The notes beneath the pieces were generated by a model, which was not told the origin of the DNA, did no database searches, and saw nothing but the letters and a program-made list of their open reading frames with translations. A stretch of 64,000 nt of DNA, taken from contig JAFGFT010000019.1 in the NCBI GenBank assembly GCA_016930935.1, positions 52,627-116,626 on the forward strand, written 5' to 3'. Below are positions 29,259-38,610 of the stretch, one piece after another. Origin of the DNA: Dehalococcoidia bacterium. GTDB taxonomy: Bacteria; Chloroflexota; Dehalococcoidia; GIF9; AB-539-J10. Made by a program: the position numbers and the translations under genes. Each line of letters opens with the position of its first letter. The first letter of the stretch is position 1.

Positions 29259-30282
29259 TCCCCTGTGCTGCAACCGGCTCTTCCTCAATCCACTGGAGCG
29301 CCTGAAGCGCTGCCTTCTCCTGAGTGACATCGTCGATTCCGTAGAGGATTGCAGTCTCGACTGCTTCTCTCAGCGAGGCACCTTCACTGATCTCCTCCGC
29401 GACGACGAGCAACTGCCGCGTGGAGATGGGGACAGGCCGTGCCGCCTTACGGAGCGTGTGCGCGAAGTCGGAGAGCTTCTCTGCCGTCCGCAATGACAGT
29501 CCATGTGAGCGCAGGATGCCTGCCTCCTCCTTACGCGGCGGGTAGTCAAGTCTGACCGTCCTCGGGAAGCGGTCCCGAAGCGCACCATCGAGGGGATTCA
29601 CTCCGTAGAACTCCTCTCCCTCGTTCAGCGTGGCAAAAAAGACGACGCCCGGCGCCACACGCACCTCATAGGTAAGGTCGTCGCTCCACATCGCACGGCG
29701 CCAGTCCAGAAGCCCCAGAATCGCGTTCAGAACCTCCGGATGCGCCCTGTTTATCTCGTCGAGCAAGACGACGCACCCCGGCATCTCAACCGCGTGTATG
29801 AACCGGGCTTTGCGATACCACGTCTCTCCCTCGCTCAGTCTATCCTTGCCGAACCACTGCTCCGCGTCGACGAACGAGCCGCAGTGCACCTCATAGAACG
29901 GTCTCTGCCAGAGTGAAGCGCTCACGCGCGCAAGCGTGGTCTTTCCGCAGCCCTTCGGTCCACGGATGAGCACGTTCACCTGTTCGCCTCGCTCTGACCT
30001 TGAAGCAACTCTCCCAAGCCGCTCCAGATTGCGCGATGCAATCCAGAAACCCTCTTCCATTGGAGGGACTGGAAAAGACTGCACTCCCTGATTCAACTGC
30101 GTTCCCTCGCTTCCTGCTTTGCCACAGCCAGGCACGAATTCGGTTTTTGTCGCTCGACCAGTGTTTCGCTTCCAGGCATCAGAAGTACATTCTACCGCCG
30201 TGGGGACTCCCAACCAAGCGCTGGTGAGAATCGCCGCTGCGCGGTCATTTCCTGCACGGGCGAGATGGAACACTACCACCAC
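29248..30282 (-). CDS. MoxR/CobS-like AAA+ ATPase (start uncertain; conserved region begins about 30060)
   Basis: Walker A GPKGCGKTT, Walker B VVLLDEINRAHPEVLNAILGLLD, FFATLNEGEEFYGVNPLDGALRDRF. Confidence 0.87.
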   Translation of the reverse strand: MVVVFHLARAGNDRAAAILTSAWLGVPTAVECTSDAWKRNTGRATKTEFVPGCGKAGSEGTQLNQGVQSFPVPPMEEGFWIASRNLERLGRVASRSERGEQVNVLIRGPKGCGKTTLARVSASLWQRPFYEVHCGSFVDAEQWFGKDRLSEGETWYRKARFIHAVEMPGCVVLLDEINRAHPEVLNAILGLLDWRRAMWSDDLTYEVRVAPGVVFFATLNEGEEFYGVNPLDGALRDRFPRTVRLDYPPRKEEAGILRSHGLSLRTAEKLSDFAHTLRKAARPVPISTRQLLVVAEEISEGASLREAVETAILYGIDDVTQEKAALQALQWIEEEPVAAQGNES

Positions 30283-30315
30283 ACGGAAGGGGCTGCAAAC
30301 GCGACCGAGAGCAGC

Positions 30316-31614
30316 TCAGCGCTGATGCTGTCCCTGGACTGGGACCAGTTTGCGCGGCGCCGCGAACCAGACCAGCAATCCGCACGTGAGCAGCGCTGCA
30401 AGGAGCATGATGAGAGTGGAATCGTAGCTTCCGGAGACATCGTGCATGTATCCCGCAAGCCATGGACTCAGTGCGCCACCCATGGAGAATCCGAGAGCCA
30501 CCGAACCCATTATCGCTCCGTAGGAACGCCCATGAAAGAGATCCGCAATAGAGGCAAACAATACGGGCGGCATAATCCCCATGCCGAATCCGAAGACCAC
30601 GGCGAACAGATATGCCATCCCCGGTTGTGATGCATCGTCGATGACGAACAGCAATGCTGTGCCCAATATGGCAAGCGCACATGCCGGAATGTAGACCTTC
30701 TCGCGTCCCATCTTGTCCGACAGGGAGCTGACAAGGTTCCCAACAACGAACACGAGCCCGAACACGCTGTAGACTGATGCAGCCTGCATCGGACTGTAGC
30801 CGACATCCTGAAAGAAATAGACCTCGTGGGCAATCGCCGCCTTCTCAGCCAGTCCCAACTGACAGAACCCCGCCACCCACAGCATCCAGAACTGCGGCGT
30901 CTTGAGCGCCCGCCGCAGCGTCCAGTCCGTTGCGTGCCATCCCCGTGCACGTCCATTACTCTGCACGGGTCCTGCAGCTTTCGCAGCATCCACGAGTTCA
31001 GGTTTCGCCACTCCGGACACAGGAGCGCGCCGGATGAACACGAGAGCGAGCGGCACCATGACCGCTGCCACGGAGAGTCCGGAGTAGATGAGCGCCCGCT
31101 GCCAGTCATACGTGGTGATGAGGTACTGCACGAGCGATGCAGATACAAGGCTGACACCGAATCCGGCGGCGAGCACCGCGAAGACGAGGGCCCTGTGCCG
31201 GGAAAACCAAGGCGTGATGACTGCAGCCAGGGGTGTGATGCCCATCATGGACACACCAAACGCGGCTATTACTCCGTACAGAAGGTAGAAATGCCACTCC
31301 TGCGTGGCCAGTCCACAGAGCGCTATGCTGCCGCCAAGGACGGCCATGCCTCCACCGATAACGTACTGTGGTTTGAACCTGTCGATGAGGCCACCAACCA
31401 CAGGTGACAGCGCTCCATACACGAAGATGCTGAGAGAGAACATGATGGCCGTATTCCCTCGAGTCCAACCGAAGTCTGTCACCACTGCGGGGTAGAAGAC
31501 TGAAAACGCGTTGCGCAGTGCGAAGCCGGAGGCCATCACGAGGAATCCGACGCACAGCACCACCCATCCGCGATTGAAGGTATGCCGTTCTCTTTCGTTT
31601 GTACGACTAGTCAT
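30316..31614 (-). CDS. Major facilitator superfamily transporter
   Basis: 12-TM pattern, GWTRGNTAIMFSLSIFVYGALSPVVGGLIDRF, C-terminal GFSMGGALSPWLAGYMHD. Confidence 0.88.
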   Translation of the reverse strand: MTSRTNERERHTFNRGWVVLCVGFLVMASGFALRNAFSVFYPAVVTDFGWTRGNTAIMFSLSIFVYGALSPVVGGLIDRFKPQYVIGGGMAVLGGSIALCGLATQEWHFYLLYGVIAAFGVSMMGITPLAAVITPWFSRHRALVFAVLAAGFGVSLVSASLVQYLITTYDWQRALIYSGLSVAAVMVPLALVFIRRAPVSGVAKPELVDAAKAAGPVQSNGRARGWHATDWTLRRALKTPQFWMLWVAGFCQLGLAEKAAIAHEVYFFQDVGYSPMQAASVYSVFGLVFVVGNLVSSLSDKMGREKVYIPACALAILGTALLFVIDDASQPGMAYLFAVVFGFGMGIMPPVLFASIADLFHGRSYGAIMGSVALGFSMGGALSPWLAGYMHDVSGSYDSTLIMLLAALLTCGLLVWFAAPRKLVPVQGQHQR

Positions 31615-31791
31615 GAAGCTTCTACTGTGACACCGGCTCACGTCCCGGAGCAGTGTGCTTTGCCCTTTCGCTCCGTAGCCGGCACGAGGGACCGCCTGTT
31701 CTCCGCTGGGTCCCCGCGAGATGGACAGGCTGATTGTATCATCCCTTCGTGTTGAAGTCAGTGTTGCGTGTAGTGACAGAGGGCGCGCGGC

Positions 31792-32622
31792 TCAGAGCCT
31801 GAGCGCCGTCCATGCTGCGATGTGTCTGAAGAGGTCTGCTTCCATGTCTTCCCTGTGGATGTTGTGTGACAAATTGGGCCAGAGGGTGAATGTTGCGTCG
31901 CCTGAGGAATCTGCAACGAAGCGCTTGCTTCCCTCGTCCGATGTTGCCCTGTCATCCCCACCGTGAACGATAAGTAGAGGCGATCCGAAGAGATGTGCGT
32001 TGTGGCGAGCCCAATTTGCAGCATCGCGCGATTCGAAGAAGAGTCGCGGCGTTATGATGCCATGCATGAGACCGTCCCAATCATCGTTCTTCTCAGTCTT
32101 CGCGTCACCCTTTTTCGACGAGGCAGGGTATCCAGGCTTGAAAGCCCCGAGAATACGCATAGCGGCCACTCGCCACAATGGCGGGCGGAACGCCAGGTCG
32201 AGCCAGGGAGCGGTGCAGATAGCGCCACCCAGCAACGGCTTCCGTCTGAGCACGTAGTTCAGCGCAAGGTTGCCACCAAGACTATGGCCGAAGAGAAACT
32301 GCACTCGCCCAGGACAGGCCATCCCTGCCTCACGGAGAAGCAGTCCCACGTCGTCCATCAACTGTGTATATGACGGAGTGTCCCCACGATGACCCTCGGA
32401 CCTGCCATGTCCGCGCAGGTCGAACGCATGCACCGCGAACCCGGCGACAGTGAGTTCCTCGACTGCCGATTCGTACCGCCCACTGTGTTCCCCGTGTCCG
32501 TGCACCAGGCACATGACTCCGGCTTCTCTCTCTGATGGCCGCCACGACTGGAAGAAAAGCCTGGTGCCGTCGCTCGCGCGCCGCATGTACTCCTCGTGAC
32601 GTATGGTTGTCATCTCCACCAT
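31792..32622 (-). CDS. Alpha/beta hydrolase (monoacylglycerol lipase-like)
   Basis: VMCLVHGHGEHSGRYE, FDLRGHGRSEG, LFGHSLGGNLALNY, VHGGDDRAT; start at 32622 or 32613. Confidence 0.88.
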   Translation of the reverse strand: MVEMTTIRHEEYMRRASDGTRLFFQSWRPSEREAGVMCLVHGHGEHSGRYESAVEELTVAGFAVHAFDLRGHGRSEGHRGDTPSYTQLMDDVGLLLREAGMACPGRVQFLFGHSLGGNLALNYVLRRKPLLGGAICTAPWLDLAFRPPLWRVAAMRILGAFKPGYPASSKKGDAKTEKNDDWDGLMHGIITPRLFFESRDAANWARHNAHLFGSPLLIVHGGDDRATSDEGSKRFVADSSGDATFTLWPNLSHNIHREDMEADLFRHIAAWTALRL

Positions 32623-32657
32623 CTGTGCGTGCTCCCTGGGCCGATATTCCTGCAAGA

Positions 32658-32693
32658 GAGAGGGGTACGCCGCGAAGCGACATACCCCCTCTC
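32658..32693 (-). terminator. Hairpin downstream of the APC permease
   Basis: gagaggggta (32658-32667) / taccccctctc (32683-32693), one bulged C; no long T-tract. Confidence 0.5.
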
Positions 32694-32711
32694 GCTGTGT
32701 TGTCTTTTGCG

Positions 32712-34058
32712 CTAGTCCATTTCGGACGGCATACGTTGCATCAACTTGTCGAGTGACACACCTTCCTTGGCGAGTTGCTTGCGCCTCAGCAGGAAGACCA
32801 CGGCACCGATGGCGAGCCATATCACCGTCCACAGCATCGCTTCAGGCTCCTGCAAGGCCATGAAAATCACAGTGACTATGATGGCCAGAAGCGGCAGGAT
32901 GAAGCGCCAGGTACCAGGGAGCTTGATGGGAGCCTTCTCGTAAAGGTCAGGCTTGCGCGCCTTGAGGTACATGACCGCAACCATCACCAATACGTAGCTG
33001 AACAAGAATGTCAGGTTTGATGTGTAGGCCGCGAAAATGAGCCCCTTGCCCGAGAAGACGAATATGAGCGCGATTATCACTGTCGCCGTCAGTCCCCAGA
33101 CTGGTGTATGGAAACGGGGATTCACGGAACTGAGCTTCTCAGGAATGGCACGGTCACGACCGAGACTCATCACGATTCTCGATGCCGCAAGCTGAAAACC
33201 GTTCTGAGAGGTGCTGACGGCAAGGACCACGATGAGCAACAGCATGGTTGAGGCGACGCTCGGTAAAACAAGCTTCGCGGCATCGTAGATGGGAGTGCTA
33301 CTGGCCGCCTGATCTGACCAGAGCAGGGTTCCGGAGGCAGTGATTGACATGAGTACATAGAGCACGATACAGGCACCAAGGCCCAGGATCATACCCAGGG
33401 GGACGTTGCGCGCAGGGTTCTTTACTTCCTCTCCAATCTCCGCCGCTGCTGTGAAGCCAACGTAGGCGAAGAAGAGAAGCGCCGCGCCCTTTACTGCGCC
33501 AGAAAGGCCGAAAGGCAGCATAGGGCTGAAGTTCTCGGCCTGGACTTTCGGAAGTCCCGCGCCGATGAAGATGACAAATCCGGCAACGAGTATGGCGAAC
33601 ATCACCACCTGTGCCGTCGCCGAAATCTTGACACCCAGCACATTCAGTAGATAGAAGAAGCCGATAAACGCAACCATCAGAACCGGGGCTGAAAGGCCGG
33701 GAGCTACCGTCATGATGTGGTCAGCAAAGACGAAAGCCGTGAGCGCCAGAGGCGTGATGTAGGCCAACCATCTGGCCCAACCAGCCAGGAACCCCCAGAA
33801 CGGGGATAGCACCCTGCTGGGATAGTAGTACGTCCCGCCCTCAATGGGCATAGCAGATGCAATAGAGGCGTAACACACGGCCACTATTATCATCGGCAGG
33901 CCAATAATCAAGTATGAGAGCCAGACTGCCGGGCCTGCCAGGGCTGACGCCGGACCTGCGAGCACGAACGGGCCACCGCCAATGACGGAGCCTGCCGCGA
34001 GCGCGACCACGCCGAAGAGACCAACGTCACGCTTGAGTCCTGTTTTGGTATTGGACAT
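32712..34058 (-). CDS. APC superfamily amino-acid permease
   Basis: LFGVVALAAGSVIGGGPFVLAGPASALAGPAVWLSYLI, FFAYVGFTAAAEIGEEVKNPARNVP; strong RBS aaggagg. Confidence 0.9.
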   Translation of the reverse strand: MSNTKTGLKRDVGLFGVVALAAGSVIGGGPFVLAGPASALAGPAVWLSYLIIGLPMIIVAVCYASIASAMPIEGGTYYYPSRVLSPFWGFLAGWARWLAYITPLALTAFVFADHIMTVAPGLSAPVLMVAFIGFFYLLNVLGVKISATAQVVMFAILVAGFVIFIGAGLPKVQAENFSPMLPFGLSGAVKGAALLFFAYVGFTAAAEIGEEVKNPARNVPLGMILGLGACIVLYVLMSITASGTLLWSDQAASSTPIYDAAKLVLPSVASTMLLLIVVLAVSTSQNGFQLAASRIVMSLGRDRAIPEKLSSVNPRFHTPVWGLTATVIIALIFVFSGKGLIFAAYTSNLTFLFSYVLVMVAVMYLKARKPDLYEKAPIKLPGTWRFILPLLAIIVTVIFMALQEPEAMLWTVIWLAIGAVVFLLRRKQLAKEGVSLDKLMQRMPSEMD

Positions 34059-34146
34059 CCTTCCTCCTTATGATTTTCTCGTATCTCTTGTTTCTCGTCG
34101 ACGTCTCAACCACAGAATCGCAAGAAACGCCTCTGAATCAATATCC

Positions 34147-35052
34147 CTAGGGATTCGCCGTGAACGTCACGCTATCTCCCGCATGTAACTCTCTGAACGC
34201 TTCGCCATACGCCTCCGCCATACGCGCGCTCGGCCTGAGACCGGTGCAATGCATCGGGGCAATGAACGAGAGTCCCGGGGCATGTTTCCTGAAGGACTGT
34301 ATCGTCTGATCCGTGCGCTCAATTGGAGCCTGTAGCAGATGAAAGCCGCCAATAATGCCCGCAACGCTCTGTCCTCCGGAAAGGCGCGTACACTGAGTCA
34401 CGATGTTGACGATACCCGCATGCCCGCAGCCACTGAGGACAATGACGCCGACATCCCGCACACTCACCAACACCGACATATCATCCTTCAGCCGGTCCGG
34501 CACCATGTTTCCTTCCCCGTCGATGGTAAGACAGGAGACTCCTCCCGACTCTTCGAAGGCGGTTGTGTGCTCCACCTCGCCGGTCAGCATCAGGCCGGGG
34601 AAAGGCTCAACAGGGCTCTTCGTGAGAACCAGACAAGCCCCACGTGCTTCCAGACTCTGCCGCCCATTTTGCCCGCACATGGAGTAGTCCATGAACTCGG
34701 GTTTGAGGACGAAGTTGGGGCGAAAGATGTCGGGGTGACCGAACACCGGCATCGGTCGGCCGAGCTTGTCAAGAAGGCCTGCCAGAGCTGCGGTATGGTC
34801 GAAATGGCAGTGTGACAGCAGAATCATGTCCACGGTGTTGAGATCAACGCCCAGCATTTCGGCATTGCGAAACAGGCTGTCAGCGCGGGGCCCCACGTCA
34901 AAGAGCACTCGCTTGCAGGTGTCACCTGACCGCAACTCCAGCCACAGGGAAAGGCCGAAGCAGCCCTCAAGGTACGTGTCGTACCCCGGAGAGTTTTCGA
35001 TGAGCACAGTGAGCTTCAGACTATCTACAGAACCTATGTGCGTATTGCCCAT
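34147..35052 (-). CDS. MBL-fold metallohydrolase (COG1237-like)
   Basis: LSHCHFDHTAAL; LSGCGHAGIVNIV; GGFHLL; APMHCTG. Confidence 0.87.
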   Translation of the reverse strand: MGNTHIGSVDSLKLTVLIENSPGYDTYLEGCFGLSLWLELRSGDTCKRVLFDVGPRADSLFRNAEMLGVDLNTVDMILLSHCHFDHTAALAGLLDKLGRPMPVFGHPDIFRPNFVLKPEFMDYSMCGQNGRQSLEARGACLVLTKSPVEPFPGLMLTGEVEHTTAFEESGGVSCLTIDGEGNMVPDRLKDDMSVLVSVRDVGVIVLSGCGHAGIVNIVTQCTRLSGGQSVAGIIGGFHLLQAPIERTDQTIQSFRKHAPGLSFIAPMHCTGLRPSARMAEAYGEAFRELHAGDSVTFTANP

Positions 35053-35196
35053 ATGAGCGCCTCCATGATGGAATAGTACGGGCGTTCCCTTCTCTGAGTC
35101 GGGTAGCGAAAATTGGTGAGAGGGTTGCCGTTGAAGAAGCTGCTAGCCGCCGAAGGCCAGCAGCCCGATACCAATACCCAAGAACGGACTCCGTGG

Positions 35197-35216
35197 GAAT
35201 CCGCTTCTGCGGATTC
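35197..35216. repeat. 8-bp perfect inverted repeat GAATCCGC-ttct-GCGGATTC
   Basis: Read directly; a related GGCGGAATCCGCC dyad lies further on in the same intergenic region. Confidence 0.6.
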
Positions 35217-35450
35217 TGAAAGAGGATGTGCTCATAGGATGCAACATGTGGAAAGTCATTATGGTCGCACTCGTTTTCAGTGTCAATAGTCGATTGCGCG
35301 TATTCCGTATACGGTGCGCTGATACTTCCTGCTTGGTTCGGCCGGACACCAGGGCAGTGCGGGCGGAATCCGCCGGTGGAAGGGCCAGCACACAGGCCAT
35401 TTCACGACCTGGAGCATAGAGAAGAGACCGTCCGTGCGTTTGAACTCCGT

Positions 35451-35489
35451 TTGACAGTCCACAGCATTCAGCCTAGTATCCCCCTCGTG
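35451..35489 (+). promoter_or_regulatory. Sigma70-like promoter abutting the marC-like GTG start
   Basis: TTGACA (35451-35456), 17 bp, TAGTAT (35474-35479); predicted +1 about 35486, GTG at 35487; no SD. Confidence 0.75.
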
Positions 35490-36086
35490 TCTGCATGGTT
35501 CGATGCCTTCATCCCGGCTTTTGTCCCGCTATTCATTGCTATCGACGCTCTCGCGCTACCTCCAGTCATCCTGTCTCTGAGCGAGGGATTGACGGTGCAA
35601 CAACGCAGGCACATGGTGCATCTCGCCATCCTGACGGCTCTCCTCGTTGGACTGGTTTTCCTGTTCTTTGGCAAGCTTATCCTCACCCTCATGGGCATCT
35701 CGGTCGGCTCATTCGCCATCGCAGGTGGCCTGATCCTGCTCATTCAGTCCATCCGCAATATGACCATTGGAAGGATGATTGAGGCTGTGAAAGAGGAGAT
35801 GGTCGCCATCGTGCCCATCGGCACCCCTCTTCTTGCCGGTCCCGCTACCATAACAACACTGCTCCTGCTGGCAGACCAGCAGTCCATTAAGGTAGTCGTC
35901 ATCGCGTTTCTTGCCAACGTTCTGCTCGCATGGACCATATGCCTCTTGAGCAATCGCCTCCTCAAGATCATGGGGCAGGGAGGACTGAGGGCAGTCTCAC
36001 GAGTGTTCAGCCTCCTCCTCGCGTCGATTGCCGTGAACATGATTCTCAGGGGCATGGACATGGTCGGCATTATCACCCTGCCGTAA
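35487..36086 (+). CDS. MarC-family integral membrane protein
   Basis: FIPAFVPLFIAIDALALPPVILSLSEG, MGISVGSFAIAGGLILLIQSI, VPIGTPLLAGPATITTLLLLAD. Confidence 0.9.
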   Translation: MSAWFDAFIPAFVPLFIAIDALALPPVILSLSEGLTVQQRRHMVHLAILTALLVGLVFLFFGKLILTLMGISVGSFAIAGGLILLIQSIRNMTIGRMIEAVKEEMVAIVPIGTPLLAGPATITTLLLLADQQSIKVVVIAFLANVLLAWTICLLSNRLLKIMGQGGLRAVSRVFSLLLASIAVNMILRGMDMVGIITLP

Positions 36087-36268
36087 AACAAGCACGCGTC
36101 ACGCAGAGGCATTCCCAGGACTGTTCACAGCATTGTCCCTACGTGCCAAGAAGACCCCCTTTTGCACCCATCACCCCCATCACCGCGCCATTATGTAGGG
36201 CAAATGCCTACACGACATCAAGGCTTTTGCCACAAGACAGCCTCCTGTGTTCGCCCATACAATTGTGA

Positions 36269-36997
36269 ATGTCACTGAGGCTGCGCCTTACAAGGGCCTA
36301 TTTCGATTCAGTCTACAATCGTCTCTACGATGCAACGACCGCTCAACTCGTGCGCTATAAAGAGACGCAAGAACTGCTGGCTGAACGGCTGAGCGCGGTG
36401 GAGCGACAGAAGGTGTTGTGCGTGGGGCTCGGCACCGGAAACGAGTTGACTCACCTGAGGCAAAGAGCTCCCGATCTCGAAATCACAGGCATAGACTTCT
36501 CCCCTCAAGCACTACGACACGCGGGACAGAAACCTGCAGGACAGCAGACGTCCCTGGCTCTCATGGATGCCAAGCTTCTCGCTTTTCGCGATGAGAGCTT
36601 CGACAGGGTCCTCTGCTATCACGTGACGGACTTCCTGCTTGACCCCTCTCAGGCCGTGGCCGAATTGATGCGCGTCCTCAGGCCTGAAGGCCGCTTCGTC
36701 ATCAGCTTCCCTGCATCCAGTGATGGCCTTGGCCTCGGCACGGGGCTCCTCTCCCACGGAGTGGGCAGTGGCTGCTCCGATGCCCGGCACTGTGGTGCTC
36801 TGAAACGTGGACTGACTGCGATTCTAACAGGAATAGTCTACCTTCCCCTCCTGTTAAGGCCACGTCCGGCAACCTTCACGGAATCACAAGTGCGGACGTT
36901 ACTGCGCACTCTTGGCACAGACGGCTGCACCGTCGAGCACGACCCGATCTACAGGGACCATCTCGCCAGCGGAATCAAGATGGAGGGCGTTTCATGA
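36269..36997 (+). CDS. Class I SAM-dependent methyltransferase
   Basis: VLCVGLGTGNELTHL, ITGIDFSPQALRHA, FDRVLCYHVTDFLLDPSQAVAELMRVLRPEGRFVIS. Confidence 0.87.
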   Translation: MSLRLRLTRAYFDSVYNRLYDATTAQLVRYKETQELLAERLSAVERQKVLCVGLGTGNELTHLRQRAPDLEITGIDFSPQALRHAGQKPAGQQTSLALMDAKLLAFRDESFDRVLCYHVTDFLLDPSQAVAELMRVLRPEGRFVISFPASSDGLGLGTGLLSHGVGSGCSDARHCGALKRGLTAILTGIVYLPLLLRPRPATFTESQVRTLLRTLGTDGCTVEHDPIYRDHLASGIKMEGVS

Positions 36998-38610
36998 AGT
37001 ACACACATCCGGAAGACGACTACTTCGACAAGCTTACGGAACCTGAACTGTGGAAGCGCTACTGCGGCTTTCTCGACCTTACCGTGCAGGAATTCATGGA
37101 GATACAGGAGAACCTGCTGCTCGACCAGATAGACCGAGTCTGGCCAAGCGTGCTGGGGAAGAGGATCATGGGCAACGAGAAGCCGATGAGCATGACCGAC
37201 TTCCGCAGCAGAGTGCCTTTCACATCTTATGAGGACTATGAACCGCACCTCAGCAACAAGGACGAGGATGCGCTTGCGTGCAAGCCGGGTTTCTGGTGCC
37301 ATTCATCAGGAAGGATGGGCCAATTCAAGTGGTTTCCGCACAGTCCGGAATTCATTGAACGCGCCAACAAGGCCTGCGTTTCGATTGTCGCGCTGGCCTC
37401 CACGAAAGAACGTGGAAAGATGAATTTCGCACCGGGATTCCACATGCTGCTCGTGCTGCCAAAGGCTCCTTACATGTCAGGTGCCACGATTGATTCTATG
37501 GCGAAATACATCTCCTTCCGAGCCATACCCCCGAGAGACAACGAATCCACACTGCCGTTTCAGCAGCAGGTTGCTGCGGGATTCCAGATTGCGCTCAAGG
37601 AAGGCGTCGACATCATCACCGCCATCGCCAGTGTGCTCGTCAAGATGGGTGAGCAGTTCGAAGAGCAGGCACGCCGCACGAAGTTCACTGTCTCAATGCT
37701 GCACCCTGCCGTGCTCAGCAGGCTCATCAGAGCCAAGCTACGAGCGCGGAGAGAACATCGCCCCATGCTGCCACGAGACCTCTGGCCATCCAAAGCCCTC
37801 GTGACCTCTGGCATGGACACCTCCATCTACAAGCAAGCCATTACACGCTACTGGGGCGCCGAACCATGCGAGTTCTACGGGTGCGCAGAGGGCCTCATAA
37901 TCGCCATGCACGGGTGGAACAAGAACGGCCTGTATTTCCTTCCGGACATCGCATTCTACGAATTCATACCCGAGAAAGAAGTCCAGAAATGGCAGGCCGA
38001 CCCCTCCTACCAGCCTTCCACCGTGCTGTATGACGAGGTAGAGGAAGGCCAACTCTACGAGGTGGTCATCACCCAGCTTTACGGCATGCCACTTCTGCGC
38101 TACCGTATGAAGGACATCGTGAAGTTCACCGGTATGGCGGACAAGGAAACGGGTGTGCGCCTACCCCACATCCGGTTCCAGCGACGGGTCGGGGAGACCA
38201 TCGACCTCGCGGCACTGGCCCGCCTGGACGAACGCACTCTCTGGCAGGCGCTCGCAAACACCGGACTTCGCTACGCCGACTGGGCCGCCACCAAAGAATA
38301 TGACGGTGACAGCACCTATCTCCGCCTCCACATCGAACTCAAAGATGGTGCCTCTTCTGAGAGAGTGGCAGAACTCATGGACCAGAATCTCAAGCTCATC
38401 GATGTTGACTACCGGGACCTCGAATCATACCTGGGCCTCAATCCGGTCAAAGTCACGCTTCTACCGCCGGGGACATTCGACCGGTACACTGATAGACAGC
38501 GCGCCGCAGGGGCCGACCTGGCACACCTGAAGCCGCCACATGTGAACGCATCCCAGGACACGGTGCGCGCCCTGGAAGAATTGTCACAAGACATCACGAA
38601 CGCTTCATGA
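36994..38610 (+). CDS. GH3 (auxin-responsive promoter-like) acyl-adenylate family protein
   Basis: GH3-like length and regions: SSGRMGQFKWFPHS, GCAEGLIIAMHGWNKNGLYFLPDIAFYEFIP, LYEVVITQLYGMPLLRYRMKDIV, C-terminal LKPPHVN; ATGA overlap with upstream gene. Confidence 0.82.
   Translation: MKYTHPEDDYFDKLTEPELWKRYCGFLDLTVQEFMEIQENLLLDQIDRVWPSVLGKRIMGNEKPMSMTDFRSRVPFTSYEDYEPHLSNKDEDALACKPGFWCHSSGRMGQFKWFPHSPEFIERANKACVSIVALASTKERGKMNFAPGFHMLLVLPKAPYMSGATIDSMAKYISFRAIPPRDNESTLPFQQQVAAGFQIALKEGVDIITAIASVLVKMGEQFEEQARRTKFTVSMLHPAVLSRLIRAKLRARREHRPMLPRDLWPSKALVTSGMDTSIYKQAITRYWGAEPCEFYGCAEGLIIAMHGWNKNGLYFLPDIAFYEFIPEKEVQKWQADPSYQPSTVLYDEVEEGQLYEVVITQLYGMPLLRYRMKDIVKFTGMADKETGVRLPHIRFQRRVGETIDLAALARLDERTLWQALANTGLRYADWAATKEYDGDSTYLRLHIELKDGASSERVAELMDQNLKLIDVDYRDLESYLGLNPVKVTLLPPGTFDRYTDRQRAAGADLAHLKPPHVNASQDTVRALEELSQDITNAS

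Noticed and set aside
35143-35400. 85-aa minus ORF ending FLGIGIGLLAFGG in the MBL-marC spacer
   Set aside because: Weak start context, no recognisable family; left as non-coding.
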